A DNA stretch of 64,000 bases, from assembly GCF_007280415.1 (NCBI RefSeq), contig NZ_VKKU01000002.1, positions 434,001-498,000 on the forward strand, read 5' to 3'. A program made the translations under genes and the position numbers. This document shows positions 26,806-35,792 of this stretch, piece after piece. How positions within the stretch are numbered: position 1 is the first letter of the stretch; the number at the start of each line of letters is the position of its first letter. The notes under the pieces were generated by a model. That model saw only the letters and a list, made by a program, of their open reading frames with translations. It did no database searches and was not told the DNA's origin. Source of the stretch: Sphingorhabdus contaminans (GTDB lineage: Bacteria > Pseudomonadota > Alphaproteobacteria > Sphingomonadales > Sphingomonadaceae).

Positions 26806-27147
26806 TTATCGGCGGCGTCGATCCGTCACTTCCTGCGTTTCCCAAGTCGGATAAGTAGCCGATTTTTGCACCAGACTTATGCCATGCTCGCAGTCAGAAA
26901 GATTGTGATAGCCTTCGCCACAATTGGCGATGATTTTTCCGTTGGCGGCTTCAAGTTTCCATCGAAACTGCCTGTTGGCGTCTAAGTAGATTAGAAAGCT
27001 TGGATACGGACGTTGAGCCACAATACTTCTCCCCATATTGCTACAAGGACGTAGATGTCTCGAAAGCAAACTTCCGTAATTTAGCTTAGACGACATTGGA
27101 GCGACGGTTAGACCGCAGCCGGTGCAACTCCCTATCTTTCGAAACAT
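26806..27147 (-). CDS. DUF1508 (YegP-type) small protein
   Basis: Up to 113 residues. The core FLIYLDANRQFRWKLEAANG, KIIANCGEGYHNLSDCEHGI is one DUF1508 unit, normally a small beta-alpha fold often found in tandem. The N-terminal 35 residues do not look conserved, so the real start may be the internal Met at 27036. Role unknown. Confidence 0.55.
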   Translation of the reverse strand: MFRKIGSCTGCGLTVAPMSSKLNYGSLLSRHLRPCSNMGRSIVAQRPYPSFLIYLDANRQFRWKLEAANGKIIANCGEGYHNLSDCEHGISLVQKSATYPTWETQEVTDRRRR

Positions 27148-27221
27148 GGAAACCCAAGAGCATCGAAATATTGAGGGTTTTTAGCACCAGATAAGCGCAT
27201 GCGCCCCAGATCGAGCTACTA

Positions 27222-28397
27222 CTATGCAGTCAGCAACATTGCCGCCGTTTCATCACGATGCTTCTTCAAATATTTCATAAATGGCGTGCCACCTGTGCCG
27301 ACTTCGGTATCGTTACCTGCAGATCGCCCACCCTGCTTATGAATATAGCTCGCTGCATATTCGAGATGACGGCTGCGAAAATCAGCGACGGACTGGATCG
27401 TCGCGTTGTAAGCATCGACGAGGCCTTTCGAACGATCTTGGCTCACGAAATCGCGCAAAGTTGATTGCGTGCGGACATCATCAATAAACCGCCGATGCGC
27501 CGGCGGCCGATAGATATGGAGCTCATCAAGATAGGCACGTAGCGGATCAGCTGCATGGCCGACGCCCAATAAGGCATCCATCGATGGTACTATCGAAGAT
27601 TGTGATCCTGTCTGCCCGCGAAAGACTTGGGGAGCTCCACCGAACCGGGCGACTCCTTCATAAACAAGTCCATCCTTAAGCGCAGGATTGTCCTTCCAGC
27701 CGTGGATATAGGGTCGCACCCTGCGGAAATAGATATAGGGGTCACATTGCTCGGGCATCCGATCAAAAATCGCGTTGATCTCGGCCCAAATCGTGGCCAT
27801 TTGCTCTAACAAATTCCGCGCCTGATTTGCATCGCTAGCCGCTGCCGCTTCGATAAGCTGCCCGAATAACGCTAAGACTTCCCCCGCCTTAGCTTCGATG
27901 GCCACATGGATGAGTACAAACCAGGCCTCGTCTGTGCCTCCGGCGAATTTCTGGATCATGAAAATATTGTCGAGCGCGATAGGTCGCGCAGAATCCATCA
28001 TTCCCCAATTGTCGAGTACATAACCGCTATACTGCAATAAGGGTTGCTGCCCGAGCCGATCAGCTAGTGCCACGATCGGCACGGCAAGCGTCTCGGGTAA
28101 CGATGACACTGGCTCTGCAGCCCCCCAAATATAGGATTGCACCAGAAAGGAATAGTGCACCATCGCCATGGTTGCTTCAGCCTCCCCGAGTGTCATGGCA
28201 TCTTCAGGGGCAAACTGAGGCAGACGATCCCGGAGCACCTCGCGCACCTTGCCTGTCGGAAGAATTTCAGGGAGCCTAAGCGCAATGTCACGGCCCTCAC
28301 CGAGAACGCCTTCCAACACGACACGTGCGGCATCGTGCGCACATAGGAATCCCCGCTCCGGTGAAATAGTGTAGGACGAAAGATCAGAAAGGCTCAT
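27222..28397 (-). CDS. Indoleamine 2,3-dioxygenase-like haem enzyme
   Basis: 391 residues of the IDO/TDO-like family, which opens the indole ring of tryptophan or related indoleamines. Signatures are the C-terminal haem-ligand region VADFRSRHLEYAASYI and the loop GTGGTPFMKYLKKHRDET; QKFAGGTDEAWFVLIHVAIEA lies in the middle. It is divergent from an Lrp-family regulator and close to phenylalanine hydroxylase, which supports a role in aromatic amino-acid catabolism. The precise substrate cannot be told. Confidence 0.85.
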   Translation of the reverse strand: MSLSDLSSYTISPERGFLCAHDAARVVLEGVLGEGRDIALRLPEILPTGKVREVLRDRLPQFAPEDAMTLGEAEATMAMVHYSFLVQSYIWGAAEPVSSLPETLAVPIVALADRLGQQPLLQYSGYVLDNWGMMDSARPIALDNIFMIQKFAGGTDEAWFVLIHVAIEAKAGEVLALFGQLIEAAAASDANQARNLLEQMATIWAEINAIFDRMPEQCDPYIYFRRVRPYIHGWKDNPALKDGLVYEGVARFGGAPQVFRGQTGSQSSIVPSMDALLGVGHAADPLRAYLDELHIYRPPAHRRFIDDVRTQSTLRDFVSQDRSKGLVDAYNATIQSVADFRSRHLEYAASYIHKQGGRSAGNDTEVGTGGTPFMKYLKKHRDETAAMLLTA

Positions 28398-28500
28398 GGA
28401 TTGGTCTCCGAATTAATTCTGTGCAATAATAGCTCGCTGTTTGTCGAATGTGCTTGCGTATTGACGCGCATTATTTGCTCTGCCACAATAATTGACAGCC

Positions 28501-28944
28501 ATGGATGCGATTGACGACAAGATATTGCGCGCCCTAGAAGCGGACGGACGCATCAGCAATCTGCAACTGGCAGAGCGCGTCGGGCTTTCGCCTTCGGCCT
28601 GTCTTCGCCGGGTGCAGTGCCTCGAATCCGAAGGGATTATCGTCGGCTATCGCGCGATATTGGACCGTACCAAGCTTGGCGCCGGCCTGGTCATTTTCGT
28701 AACCGTTGGGCTCTCCGGGCAATTGAAACGCGATTCCCAAGCTTTCGAACAAGCGATGATGAACGCGCCCGAGGTCCGTGAGTGCCATAATGTCACGGGT
28801 TCAGTGGAATATTTGCTTCGGGTCGAGGTCGCCGACCTTGCCGCCTACAAGACATTTCATTCCGATACGCTCGGAACGCTCCCGCAAGTGAGCAGCATAA
28901 CATCGCATGTTTGCCTGGCATCATCCAAGGATTTACGTGCGTGA
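28501..28944 (+). CDS. Lrp/AsnC-family transcriptional regulator
   Basis: 147 residues. The N-terminal winged HTH is MDAIDDKILRALEADGRISN, LQLAERVGLSPSACLRRVQ. A RAM/ligand-binding domain follows (VRECHNVTGSVEYLLRVEVADL). I took ATG 28501 rather than the TTG three codons earlier. It is divergent from the IDO-like gene. The intergenic region repeats CAATAAT-like elements (28425, 28470, 28485), which are plausible Lrp sites. It probably controls the aromatic amino-acid genes. Confidence 0.85.
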   Translation: MDAIDDKILRALEADGRISNLQLAERVGLSPSACLRRVQCLESEGIIVGYRAILDRTKLGAGLVIFVTVGLSGQLKRDSQAFEQAMMNAPEVRECHNVTGSVEYLLRVEVADLAAYKTFHSDTLGTLPQVSSITSHVCLASSKDLRA

Positions 28945-29052
28945 TAATTCAGTCATCAACACGGGACGGTATATAGCACAAACAAGGACTCCAGCTTGTC
29001 CGCCCCATTCGTACGAGTGGTCCACTGTTACGGAATCCAATCCTCCGACCAT

Positions 29053-29097
29053 CTAAGTTCTTGCCGGGTAAGTGAACCGATCCGGTGGAAGCGGCAT
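29053..29097 (-). CDS. Possible 14-residue peptide with strong ribosome site
   Basis: Minus strand: AGGAGG, five bases, then ATG and the peptide MPLPPDRFTYPART before TAG. The ribosome site lies in the loop and the ATG at the base of a 10-pair hairpin. It may be a leader peptide or a false reading of a structured RNA from the other strand. Confidence 0.35.
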   Translation of the reverse strand: MPLPPDRFTYPART

Positions 29098-29134
29098 TTT
29101 CACCTCCTAGTTGGATGCCGCTTCCTTACCCGGC
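29063..29134. ncRNA. Three-way-junction RNA element with SD/anti-SD loop
   Basis: The outer arms GCCGGGTAAG (29063-29072) and CTTACCCGGC (29125-29134) pair perfectly. Inside are the hairpin ACCG-ATC-CGGT (29076-29086) and a 10-pair hairpin GAAGCGGCAT / ATGCCGCTTC (29088-29124) with a 17-base loop. On the plus strand the loop contains TCACCTCCT, identical to the anti-Shine-Dalgarno end of 16S rRNA; on the minus strand it presents AGGAGGTGA. Strand is undecided. Confidence 0.55.
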
Positions 29135-29389
29135 CGAGCCCATAAATGCTGCAAATTTGACATTGCGCAACCAAAGCGAAATTTCGGTTAGCGTGACCGC
29201 CGATGTACGATGCTGCAATTTTTCCTCAATCGCTCGTTACGGATTTTCCTTTTTCAAGCATCTAAGCCTTTGAGATGAACACTCGCGCATATCTGAACCT
29301 AAGAATTACCATCTGCCGGACATAATCCCGGCTCGTCGTGTGCTGCCATCCGAGCAGCTTAGGTAAAGACATTCGCGAGTAAAATTTTC

Positions 29390-29722
29390 ATGCACAACTA
29401 CTCTCGTCGCGTACAGCGCCCGCATCCACTGAAAACACCGCGCGATCAATTGATGGATTTCACCATTGAAACGCATATCTGCCCGCAAGTTACGTTACGA
29501 GTCCTCGGCCTGCTCACGCAGCAAAATGTCGAGTACGGTACATTGAGTGTCGATCATCAAAAACGCGGCATCGTTATCCAGTTCACAACCAAAGTGCTGC
29601 AACCAGAGCACCTGGAGAAACTTCGGGCCAAATTGGAGGCTATCGTGATGGTGCGGGAGGTGACAGTCACGACAGGAATTATTCATGCGTCGGCTAACAT
29701 GCAATTTCCAAAAGTGGGTTAG
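29390..29722 (+). CDS. ACT-like small protein next to phenylalanine hydroxylase
   Basis: Up to 110 residues. From Met22 (29453) the sequence reads as a single ACT-type fold: HICPQVTLRVLGLLTQQNVE, YGTLSVDHQKRGIVIQFTTK, LEAIVMVREVTV. ACT domains bind amino acids. It ends 8 bases before phhA, so an amino-acid-sensing partner for the hydroxylase is plausible. Neither Met has a strong ribosome site. It could alternatively relate to acetolactate synthase small subunits. Confidence 0.6.
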   Translation: MHNYSRRVQRPHPLKTPRDQLMDFTIETHICPQVTLRVLGLLTQQNVEYGTLSVDHQKRGIVIQFTTKVLQPEHLEKLRAKLEAIVMVREVTVTTGIIHASANMQFPKVG

Positions 29723-29730
29723 GGATTTAG

Positions 29731-30633
29731 ATGGCCGATTTTCAGCACGTGCATGAAGTGCCGCCTGAAGGCGCTAACGCCGATTGGACAATCCCGCAAA
29801 ATTGGGAAGCCTTCAACGCCGATAATCATCGGATGTGGGATAGGTTGTTCACAAGACAATCTGAATTGCTACCCGGCCGAGCAGCTGACGCCTTTCTGCG
29901 TGGAATTGATATGCTAAAACTATCGAACTCAGGCATTCCAGATTATCGCGAACTCAACGCAAGACTGGAGGCAGCGACAGGCTGGACAGTCGTTGCCGTC
30001 CCAGGGCTCGTTCCTGATGCGGTCTTTTTCGACCATCTCGCTAACCGACGCTTTCCGGCCGGCAATTTCATTCGATCTCCCTTACAGATGGATTACCTTC
30101 AAGAGCCGGACATATTTCACGACGTATTTGGCCATGTGCCCATGCTGACCGATCCTGTCTTTGCCGATTACATGGTTGCATATGGCAAAGGTGGGTTGCG
30201 CTCATTGAGGTTTGGTGCTCTCCATCATCTGGCGCGGCTTTACTGGTACACGGTAGAGTTTGGGTTGATTGAGCAGCCCGATGGACTTCGCATCTACGGA
30301 GCGGGTATCGTCTCAAGCTACGCTGAAAGCATCTTTGCACTGGATGATCCGAGCCCCAACCGCATTGATTTTGACCTAGTGCGCATCATGCGCACACATT
30401 ACCGCATTGATGATTTCCAGCAGAATTATTTCGTAATTCCAAGTCTGGAATTTCTACTCAAGGTCACGCTCGAAACTGATTTCGCGCCCCTTTATGCCAA
30501 CCTCAAAGCTTTGCCGGATATCGCCGTTGCTGACATCGTACCGCAGGACTCAATTGTAACAAGAGGTACCCAAGAATTTGCTGCTTCCCGCAATAAGAAA
30601 GTCTGGTTCTATCGTTCAAAGCATGGGCTTTAG
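29731..30633 (+). CDS. phhA: Phenylalanine 4-monooxygenase
   Basis: Converts phenylalanine to tyrosine with tetrahydropterin and O2. It has 300 residues, bacterial monodomain size. The iron ligands are visible in HDVFGHVP (His130, His135) and YWYTVEFG (Glu about 176). The region FIRSPLQMDYLQEPDIFHD is the classic aromatic amino-acid hydroxylase block. No regulatory domain is fused, but a separate ACT-like protein is encoded directly upstream. Confidence 0.95.
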   Translation: MADFQHVHEVPPEGANADWTIPQNWEAFNADNHRMWDRLFTRQSELLPGRAADAFLRGIDMLKLSNSGIPDYRELNARLEAATGWTVVAVPGLVPDAVFFDHLANRRFPAGNFIRSPLQMDYLQEPDIFHDVFGHVPMLTDPVFADYMVAYGKGGLRSLRFGALHHLARLYWYTVEFGLIEQPDGLRIYGAGIVSSYAESIFALDDPSPNRIDFDLVRIMRTHYRIDDFQQNYFVIPSLEFLLKVTLETDFAPLYANLKALPDIAVADIVPQDSIVTRGTQEFAASRNKKVWFYRSKHGL

Positions 30634-30752
30634 GTCATCTTGAACGGCGTCGATGTTGGAGCTGCTCGCAATCCTGATTGCGACACCGACGAGAAACGAT
30701 AGGATGCGAAGCGAACGAACGACGTGAAACATAATACAGTGAAGGAAACACG

Positions 30753-30959
30753 ATGACTAATTTTTACGAAGCGGTTGAGATACTTAAAGAGACTCTGACG
30801 GCGATCCGGAGGGCAGATAAGTTAATTGAAAAGGCGCTTGAAACAAATTCTCACCCTAGCGCCATTAGCGACATGGCGGAATCTTGTTCTCGCTTGAAAG
30901 CGAAGCTCGAAGAAGAAATGGAAGAGCTGCAGTCAGCAATTGACACCGGAGGAAGATAA
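30753..30959 (+). CDS. Small coiled-coil protein
   Basis: 68 residues, almost entirely charged heptad-like helix (EAVEILKETLTAIRRADKLI; LKAKLEEEMEELQSAID). GAAGGAAAC precedes the ATG. Not recognised. Confidence 0.55.
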   Translation: MTNFYEAVEILKETLTAIRRADKLIEKALETNSHPSAISDMAESCSRLKAKLEEEMEELQSAIDTGGR

Positions 30960-31036
30960 GGCCTCGCGCGACGATCGCCCATTTACGTCTGCGTTTATCG
31001 CTGTCCCCTGCAACCATATGTACTCGGCGCGTTTAG

Positions 31037-31141
31037 CGCTTTCCTAAGGGCGATGTGCGACACTATATCACACCAAATTCCTGCAAGATGCTCGATGATC
31101 TGGAAGCGCACTTTGCTAGTTCTGAGCCGACTCCTGCCTGA
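31037..31141 (+). pseudogene. Possible C-terminal fragment of a recombinase
   Basis: In the otherwise gene-free 30960-31296 stretch, an open frame after a TAG reads RFPKGDVRHYITP, KMLDDLEAHFASSEP and a stop. It has no start codon of its own. The RHYITP/LDDLEAHF tail resembles the end of tyrosine-recombinase-type integrases, but the match is from memory and short. It lies at the left edge of the defence island, where a decayed integrase would be expected. Confidence 0.25.
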
Positions 31142-31296
31142 GTTTCTATTTTACGGAATCAATTCTCTGATCCATCTAATCATCTGAAGGACCGTCCCCT
31201 CCCTAACCGATTGACCCATATCTTAGTTTTTGTTCACTTTGCGTTCTAAAGATGCTATGGCTTGATGAGAGTAGAAAAAGGCAAAGTGGTAGGTTC

Positions 31297-32079
31297 ATGG
31301 CAGAAACACAGATTGAATGGACCGACGCCACCTGGAACCCGGTTGCAGGTTGCTCGATCGTGAGTGCAGGCTGCACTCACTGCTACGCGATGGACATGGC
31401 TCGCCGATTGGAAACAATGAATGTTGCCAAATATAAAGGACTTGCTCGAAAAAGCGGCAACCGATCAGTTTGGACTGGTCTTGTTCGAGAAGATATGAAC
31501 GCGCTAGATTTGCCACGACGTTGGCGTAAGCCTCGAAAGATATTCGTAAATTCTATGAGTGATTTGTTTCATGAAGGTGTGAGTGACTCCTTCATAATGG
31601 AAGTGTGGGAAGTCATGCGTGAGACGCCACAGCACCATTATCAAATACTTACGAAACGTCCTGAGCGCATGGCAGAGGTAGTAAGCAAACTGATTAAAGA
31701 TGTTTTGCCGAATGTGTGGCTTGGAACAAGTGTTGAAAGCTCTGAGGTGGTAGATCGAATTACCCATCTTCGGAACGTATCGGCAGCTATTCGTTTCATC
31801 TCATTTGAACCCTTAATTGGTTCGGTAGGCCAGATAGATCTGACGGATATACATTGGGCAATTGTCGGAGGAGAAAGCGGCCGAAATGCACGACCTATTC
31901 GTGAAGAATGGATCGATGAGATCCATAATCAATGCCTAACATATGATACGGCATTCTTCTTCAAGCAGTGGGGGGCGTGGGGCAAGGACAATAAGCGGCG
32001 ATCTAAAAAGGCGAACGGTCGAGAATACCGTGGACGGATCTGGAATAACATGCCGAACAATTTGTCCGTTACTGCCTAG
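31297..32079 (+). CDS. DUF5131 (phage Gp37/Gp68-type) three-Cys protein
   Basis: 260 residues. Start MAETQIEWTDATWNPVAGC is the standard beginning of the family; the 31252 reading is extra. Three cysteines in CSIVSAGCTHC (19, 26, 29) suggest an iron-sulfur or radical-SAM-like site. Further blocks are KIFVNSMSDLFHEGV, ILTKRPERM and IVGGESGRNARP. The gene is followed 15 bases later by its frequent partner TcmP. Activity is not established; the pair is common on phages and in mobile regions. Confidence 0.85.
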   Translation: MAETQIEWTDATWNPVAGCSIVSAGCTHCYAMDMARRLETMNVAKYKGLARKSGNRSVWTGLVREDMNALDLPRRWRKPRKIFVNSMSDLFHEGVSDSFIMEVWEVMRETPQHHYQILTKRPERMAEVVSKLIKDVLPNVWLGTSVESSEVVDRITHLRNVSAAIRFISFEPLIGSVGQIDLTDIHWAIVGGESGRNARPIREEWIDEIHNQCLTYDTAFFFKQWGAWGKDNKRRSKKANGREYRGRIWNNMPNNLSVTA

Positions 32080-32094
32080 GTCGGCTTAAGGAGG

Positions 32095-33342
32095 ATGCCT
32101 GAGAAAGAATATAAGTGGGTCGAAGGCGCGACGCTAGACGATCATTCCAAGCGAAAACACAAGATTCTGCGCGAGTACTTCTCCAACTATCTCACCGTTC
32201 GATGCCAAATTCCGCAGATGAACAGATTTCGTTTGGCAGTCGTCGACGGGTTCGCCGGAGGCGGGCGGTATAAATGCGGTGCGGCCGGCTCACCATTAAT
32301 TTTTGCCGAAGAATTGAAGCGGTCGTTAGAAGCCGTGAACCTTAAGAGATCAGTCCAAGGACTAGGTCAAATCGACATGGAATGTCTGCTGATAGTAAAT
32401 GATTTCAGCCGTGACGCAATAGAAACGCTAAAGGCAAACTTAGCGCCAATACAAGCCGAAATAAAATCTGAGGTTCCCAAACTTCATTTGCGAGTTGAAT
32501 ATCTGAATGATGCTTTCGAGACCGCATACTCAACTATTCACCAACTCTTGACAGACGGCTCATATCATAATGTGATCTTCAATTTGGATCAGTGCGGTCA
32601 CAGTAAAGTCAATCACTCGACTTTGACGCAAATTATGAGATCGTATCGTTCGGTGGAAATTTTCTACACATTCATGATCACTTCATTGCTTACCTATCTG
32701 CAAGCGAATGATCCCAAAAAACTTGCTGCGCAATTAAGGCCTTTTGAAATCTCAGTTGAAGAAATCCAAACTCAGACAATTGGAATGAATAAGCAACAGT
32801 GGCTAGGTGCAGCTGAACGGATCGTATTTGAGTCGTTCAACGGATGTGCAAAATATGTCAGCCCGTTCTCCATAAATAATCCCGAGGGATGGAGATATTG
32901 GCTAATACATCTCGCCAACTCTCACCGTGCACGCCAGGTTTATAACGACCTCTTGCACAACAATAGTTCGGAGCAAGCGCACTTCGGTAGATCGGGATTA
33001 AATATGCTATCCTATGATCCTCGACACGATTCCGGGGCACTGTATTTGTTTGATATATCAGGACGAGCCTCAGCTCTCGATCGCTTAATGACTGATATTC
33101 CTAGACTCGTTTCTGAGTTTGGAAATGTTGTCCCGGTTGGAGAATTTTACGAGGGTATTTACAATGCTACTCCAGCACACAGTGAAGATATTCACCGGGC
33201 AATAATTGATAATCCAGATCTAGAAGTTGTTACGCCAACGGGAGGCGAAAGACGAAGCGTCAAGACAATTTCCGTTGGAGATATCATTCAATTGAAGAGA
33301 CAAACCAGTTTTTTTCCCGTCTTTTTCGACAAACAGTTTTGA
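32095..33342 (+). CDS. Three-Cys-motif partner protein (TcmP)
   Basis: 415 residues. The N-terminal part has a methyltransferase-like glycine loop (LAVVDGFAGGGRY, about 49-60) and a helical front typical of TcmP (DDHSKRKHKILREYFSNYL). The C-terminal part is unassigned. It lies directly after the DUF5131 gene, as in most genomes that carry the pair. AAGGAGG touches the ATG with almost no spacing, so the true start might differ. Codon use looks AT-richer than the housekeeping neighbours. Confidence 0.8.
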   Translation: MPEKEYKWVEGATLDDHSKRKHKILREYFSNYLTVRCQIPQMNRFRLAVVDGFAGGGRYKCGAAGSPLIFAEELKRSLEAVNLKRSVQGLGQIDMECLLIVNDFSRDAIETLKANLAPIQAEIKSEVPKLHLRVEYLNDAFETAYSTIHQLLTDGSYHNVIFNLDQCGHSKVNHSTLTQIMRSYRSVEIFYTFMITSLLTYLQANDPKKLAAQLRPFEISVEEIQTQTIGMNKQQWLGAAERIVFESFNGCAKYVSPFSINNPEGWRYWLIHLANSHRARQVYNDLLHNNSSEQAHFGRSGLNMLSYDPRHDSGALYLFDISGRASALDRLMTDIPRLVSEFGNVVPVGEFYEGIYNATPAHSEDIHRAIIDNPDLEVVTPTGGERRSVKTISVGDIIQLKRQTSFFPVFFDKQF

Positions 33343-33497
33343 TTAGCTCTTGATCGCTGAAAGAGCCTTCAAAGTTGCAATGTTCCGAAGCGATATCACA
33401 CGCCCGCAGCAAGGAAAAATCGGAAAGTAAGGTATCGTGATTGTGGTCAAAGTGCTGCGATCGCCCTAGAAGAGCAGCAGATTATAAGGAGACCAGC

Positions 33498-35378
33498 GTG
33501 CGCAAGGATACCATTGATTCTGAAGACCTTAGTCTTTCGAAGTTCTTCCAGTCATTCTATCGAGTACCCGACTATCAGCGCGAATATGTCTGGGGTGAAA
33601 AGGAAAACAAAGGGCAACGCGGCGATGAGGTTGAGCAGTTTCTTGCTGATATTTACAGCGAGTTTGATCAGCTTTCTGAAAACTATGCGCCCGAATACTT
33701 CATCGGAACCGTTGTCGTTTGCGAGGGCAAGGACGGCGTTTATGATCTCATCGACGGGCAACAACGATCCACAACCGTATTCCTCACGCTTTGCGCAATA
33801 AGAGATGCACTATCGGATCTGGGTGCTGAGGTTCCAGACACGCTGACTAGTCTTATATCAGCAAGTAAAACTGACCATGTCGGGCAAACAGTAAAACGCC
33901 TTCGACTTGATTTACAATATGAGGACGCAAGCAACGTTCTCGTAGAATATGGATTGAATCACGGAGCAAAAGCTCGCCGTGAGGAAACGCGATCTATTCG
34001 AAATCTCGCCAATGCATATGAGGCGATCCGGGATTTTCTGCGGGATAAGTTCGGCACCGATGCTGCTGCACACACCCGCTTTTATGGCTACTTCACAAAC
34101 TTAGTAAAATTGATCCGGATCGAAACTCCGAGCGTCAGCAGAGCTCTTAAAATATTCGAAACGATCAACGATCGGGGTGCGGGCCTGGACGCGATGGACC
34201 TACTTAAAAACCTTTTGTTTATGCATGCCAAAGAAGAGCAGTTCGATAAACTCAAATCCGAGTGGAAATCACTCACACAAGAAATCTATGAAGCTCGCGA
34301 AAAGCCACTTCGGTTTTTACGTTATTTCATTCTAGCCAATTTTGATGTTGGCGTCTCGAAGCTTCGCGAAGAAGAAATTTACGACTGGTTGATCGATAAT
34401 AAGCACCAAACCCACCATGAGCAAAATCCGATAAACTTTGCTACGAAGCTGAAAGAGGCTGCACGAGCTTATAAAAACTTCAACTCAAACGAAAGTCCAG
34501 CCGGCCGCTTTGAACATGGCTTAGCTAACACCCGCGCACTTGGCGGACCTGCTATCAAACAGCATTTCATTTTATTGTTAGCTGGCCGCCATTTGAGCCA
34601 GGAAAATTTCGAACGCTTATGCTTTGGAATCGAAGAAGTTATGTGCGTCTGGTTGATCGCTGGCGTTCCCGCAAAAGAGTATGACGGGGCCCTGATTAGA
34701 GCTGCATCGGAACTAAACAAAGTAAGCTCTGATCAAGAGTTCTCAGTGTTCATGGAGAATTTTGTGGATGCGGAGAAATCTCGGCACCGGGTCAAGTTTG
34801 TGGAGAAAATGAATACGCTCAAGGCTGGAGATGTTCGTCAATTTCGTTTGAAATATCTGCTCGCTAAATTCACTCAGTTTTATGATCTCGAAGCCTACGG
34901 CGAAAATGCCGGTAAAGACAAATTGTCGGACTATCTCGTCCCCAAGATCGAAATTGAACACGTTTTTCCGGAGAATCCAAGTGCGGGAGCGATCGCGGAG
35001 TTTGGCGAATTTGATCCCGACGACAACCCCACGCAGCGTTTAGGAAATTTGATACTGCTGGAGAAATCTCCAAACGTAGTCGCGAGTAATGAAGCATATT
35101 CGGTGAAGTCTAAAATCTACTCCACGTCCGCTATGCTGCTTACCCGATGCCAAGCTACGAAGCTGTTGGTTGGAGAGAACGACCGAATTACGAAAGCGGT
35201 ATCTAAGATTGACATAGCTCCGCTCTGGAACCTCGAAGCGGTAAAACGTCGGCAAGATTGGTATGCAGAAGCCGCTTTGGATGTTTGGAATGTGCGGAAC
35301 GCAAAGGCACCGGTTGCCAATACTGATGCCATGCCGGCTGAGCCAGGCGGTGACGTTGGTATTACCAGCCTCATCTGA
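33498..35378 (+). CDS. GmrSD-like DUF262/DUF1524 nuclease
   Basis: 626 residues. The DUF262 domain has YQREYVW (about 26-32) and IDGQQRSTT (85-93), a ParB-like nucleotide-binding/NTPase signature. The C-terminal DUF1524 domain carries an HNH-type block (EIEHVFPENP near 484-493, then RLGNLILLEKSPN). The two-domain single-chain form matches type IV restriction enzymes such as GmrSD that cut modified phage DNA. GTG 33498 has AAGGAGA six bases upstream, preferred over the 33441 reading. Target modification unknown. Confidence 0.85.
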   Translation: MRKDTIDSEDLSLSKFFQSFYRVPDYQREYVWGEKENKGQRGDEVEQFLADIYSEFDQLSENYAPEYFIGTVVVCEGKDGVYDLIDGQQRSTTVFLTLCAIRDALSDLGAEVPDTLTSLISASKTDHVGQTVKRLRLDLQYEDASNVLVEYGLNHGAKARREETRSIRNLANAYEAIRDFLRDKFGTDAAAHTRFYGYFTNLVKLIRIETPSVSRALKIFETINDRGAGLDAMDLLKNLLFMHAKEEQFDKLKSEWKSLTQEIYEAREKPLRFLRYFILANFDVGVSKLREEEIYDWLIDNKHQTHHEQNPINFATKLKEAARAYKNFNSNESPAGRFEHGLANTRALGGPAIKQHFILLLAGRHLSQENFERLCFGIEEVMCVWLIAGVPAKEYDGALIRAASELNKVSSDQEFSVFMENFVDAEKSRHRVKFVEKMNTLKAGDVRQFRLKYLLAKFTQFYDLEAYGENAGKDKLSDYLVPKIEIEHVFPENPSAGAIAEFGEFDPDDNPTQRLGNLILLEKSPNVVASNEAYSVKSKIYSTSAMLLTRCQATKLLVGENDRITKAVSKIDIAPLWNLEAVKRRQDWYAEAALDVWNVRNAKAPVANTDAMPAEPGGDVGITSLI

Positions 35379-35450
35379 CCCTACTGATTCAAAGAGCGGC
35401 GAGAATATTTGATATCCTCGCCGCAACATTTCCAAACATCTAAGTACAGA

Positions 35451-35792
35451 TTAGCGCTGGTTGATTGCCCGTCCCGCAGCTTTGCCACTTCCACTCCCGG
35501 TTTTTCCTGACATCGCCAACCGGACCTGCTCGGCAGCATCCTGACGTGCGGTGCGGCGGCAGTTATTTTCGTGCGCAATTTCGGGCAACGAGCGGCCATT
35601 TTGGCGACAAACACTGCGGATTGCGCGGCTAACGCGTTTTTCAAGCTCGGTTGCTCCAGCATCTGTCTGGATATTCAAGTCATCATGATAGACCTTGAAG
35701 GTCACGGTTTCTGTTGCATTCGCCGACACGGGTCCGTGTGCAAAGGCGAGCACTGTGGCGCAGGCCACAAGGGTACTGTGAGAGAATTTCAT
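35451..35792 (-). CDS. UrcA-family secreted protein
   Basis: 113 residues. A signal peptide ends near VSANA. The UrcA pattern is visible: VTFKVYHDDLNIQTDAGATE, LEKRVSRAIRSVCRQ, then two cysteines (VCRQ, NNCR) likely in a disulfide. GGAG precedes the ATG at 35792. UrcA proteins are typical of sphingomonads and relatives and have no known function. It is an oddity inside the defence island, on the opposite strand. Confidence 0.8.
   Translation of the reverse strand: MKFSHSTLVACATVLAFAHGPVSANATETVTFKVYHDDLNIQTDAGATELEKRVSRAIRSVCRQNGRSLPEIAHENNCRRTARQDAAEQVRLAMSGKTGSGSGKAAGRAINQR

Noticed and set aside
31252-31296. Longer start for the DUF5131 protein
   Set aside because: The family begins with M-x-x-T-x-I-E-W-T-D, which is at 31297.
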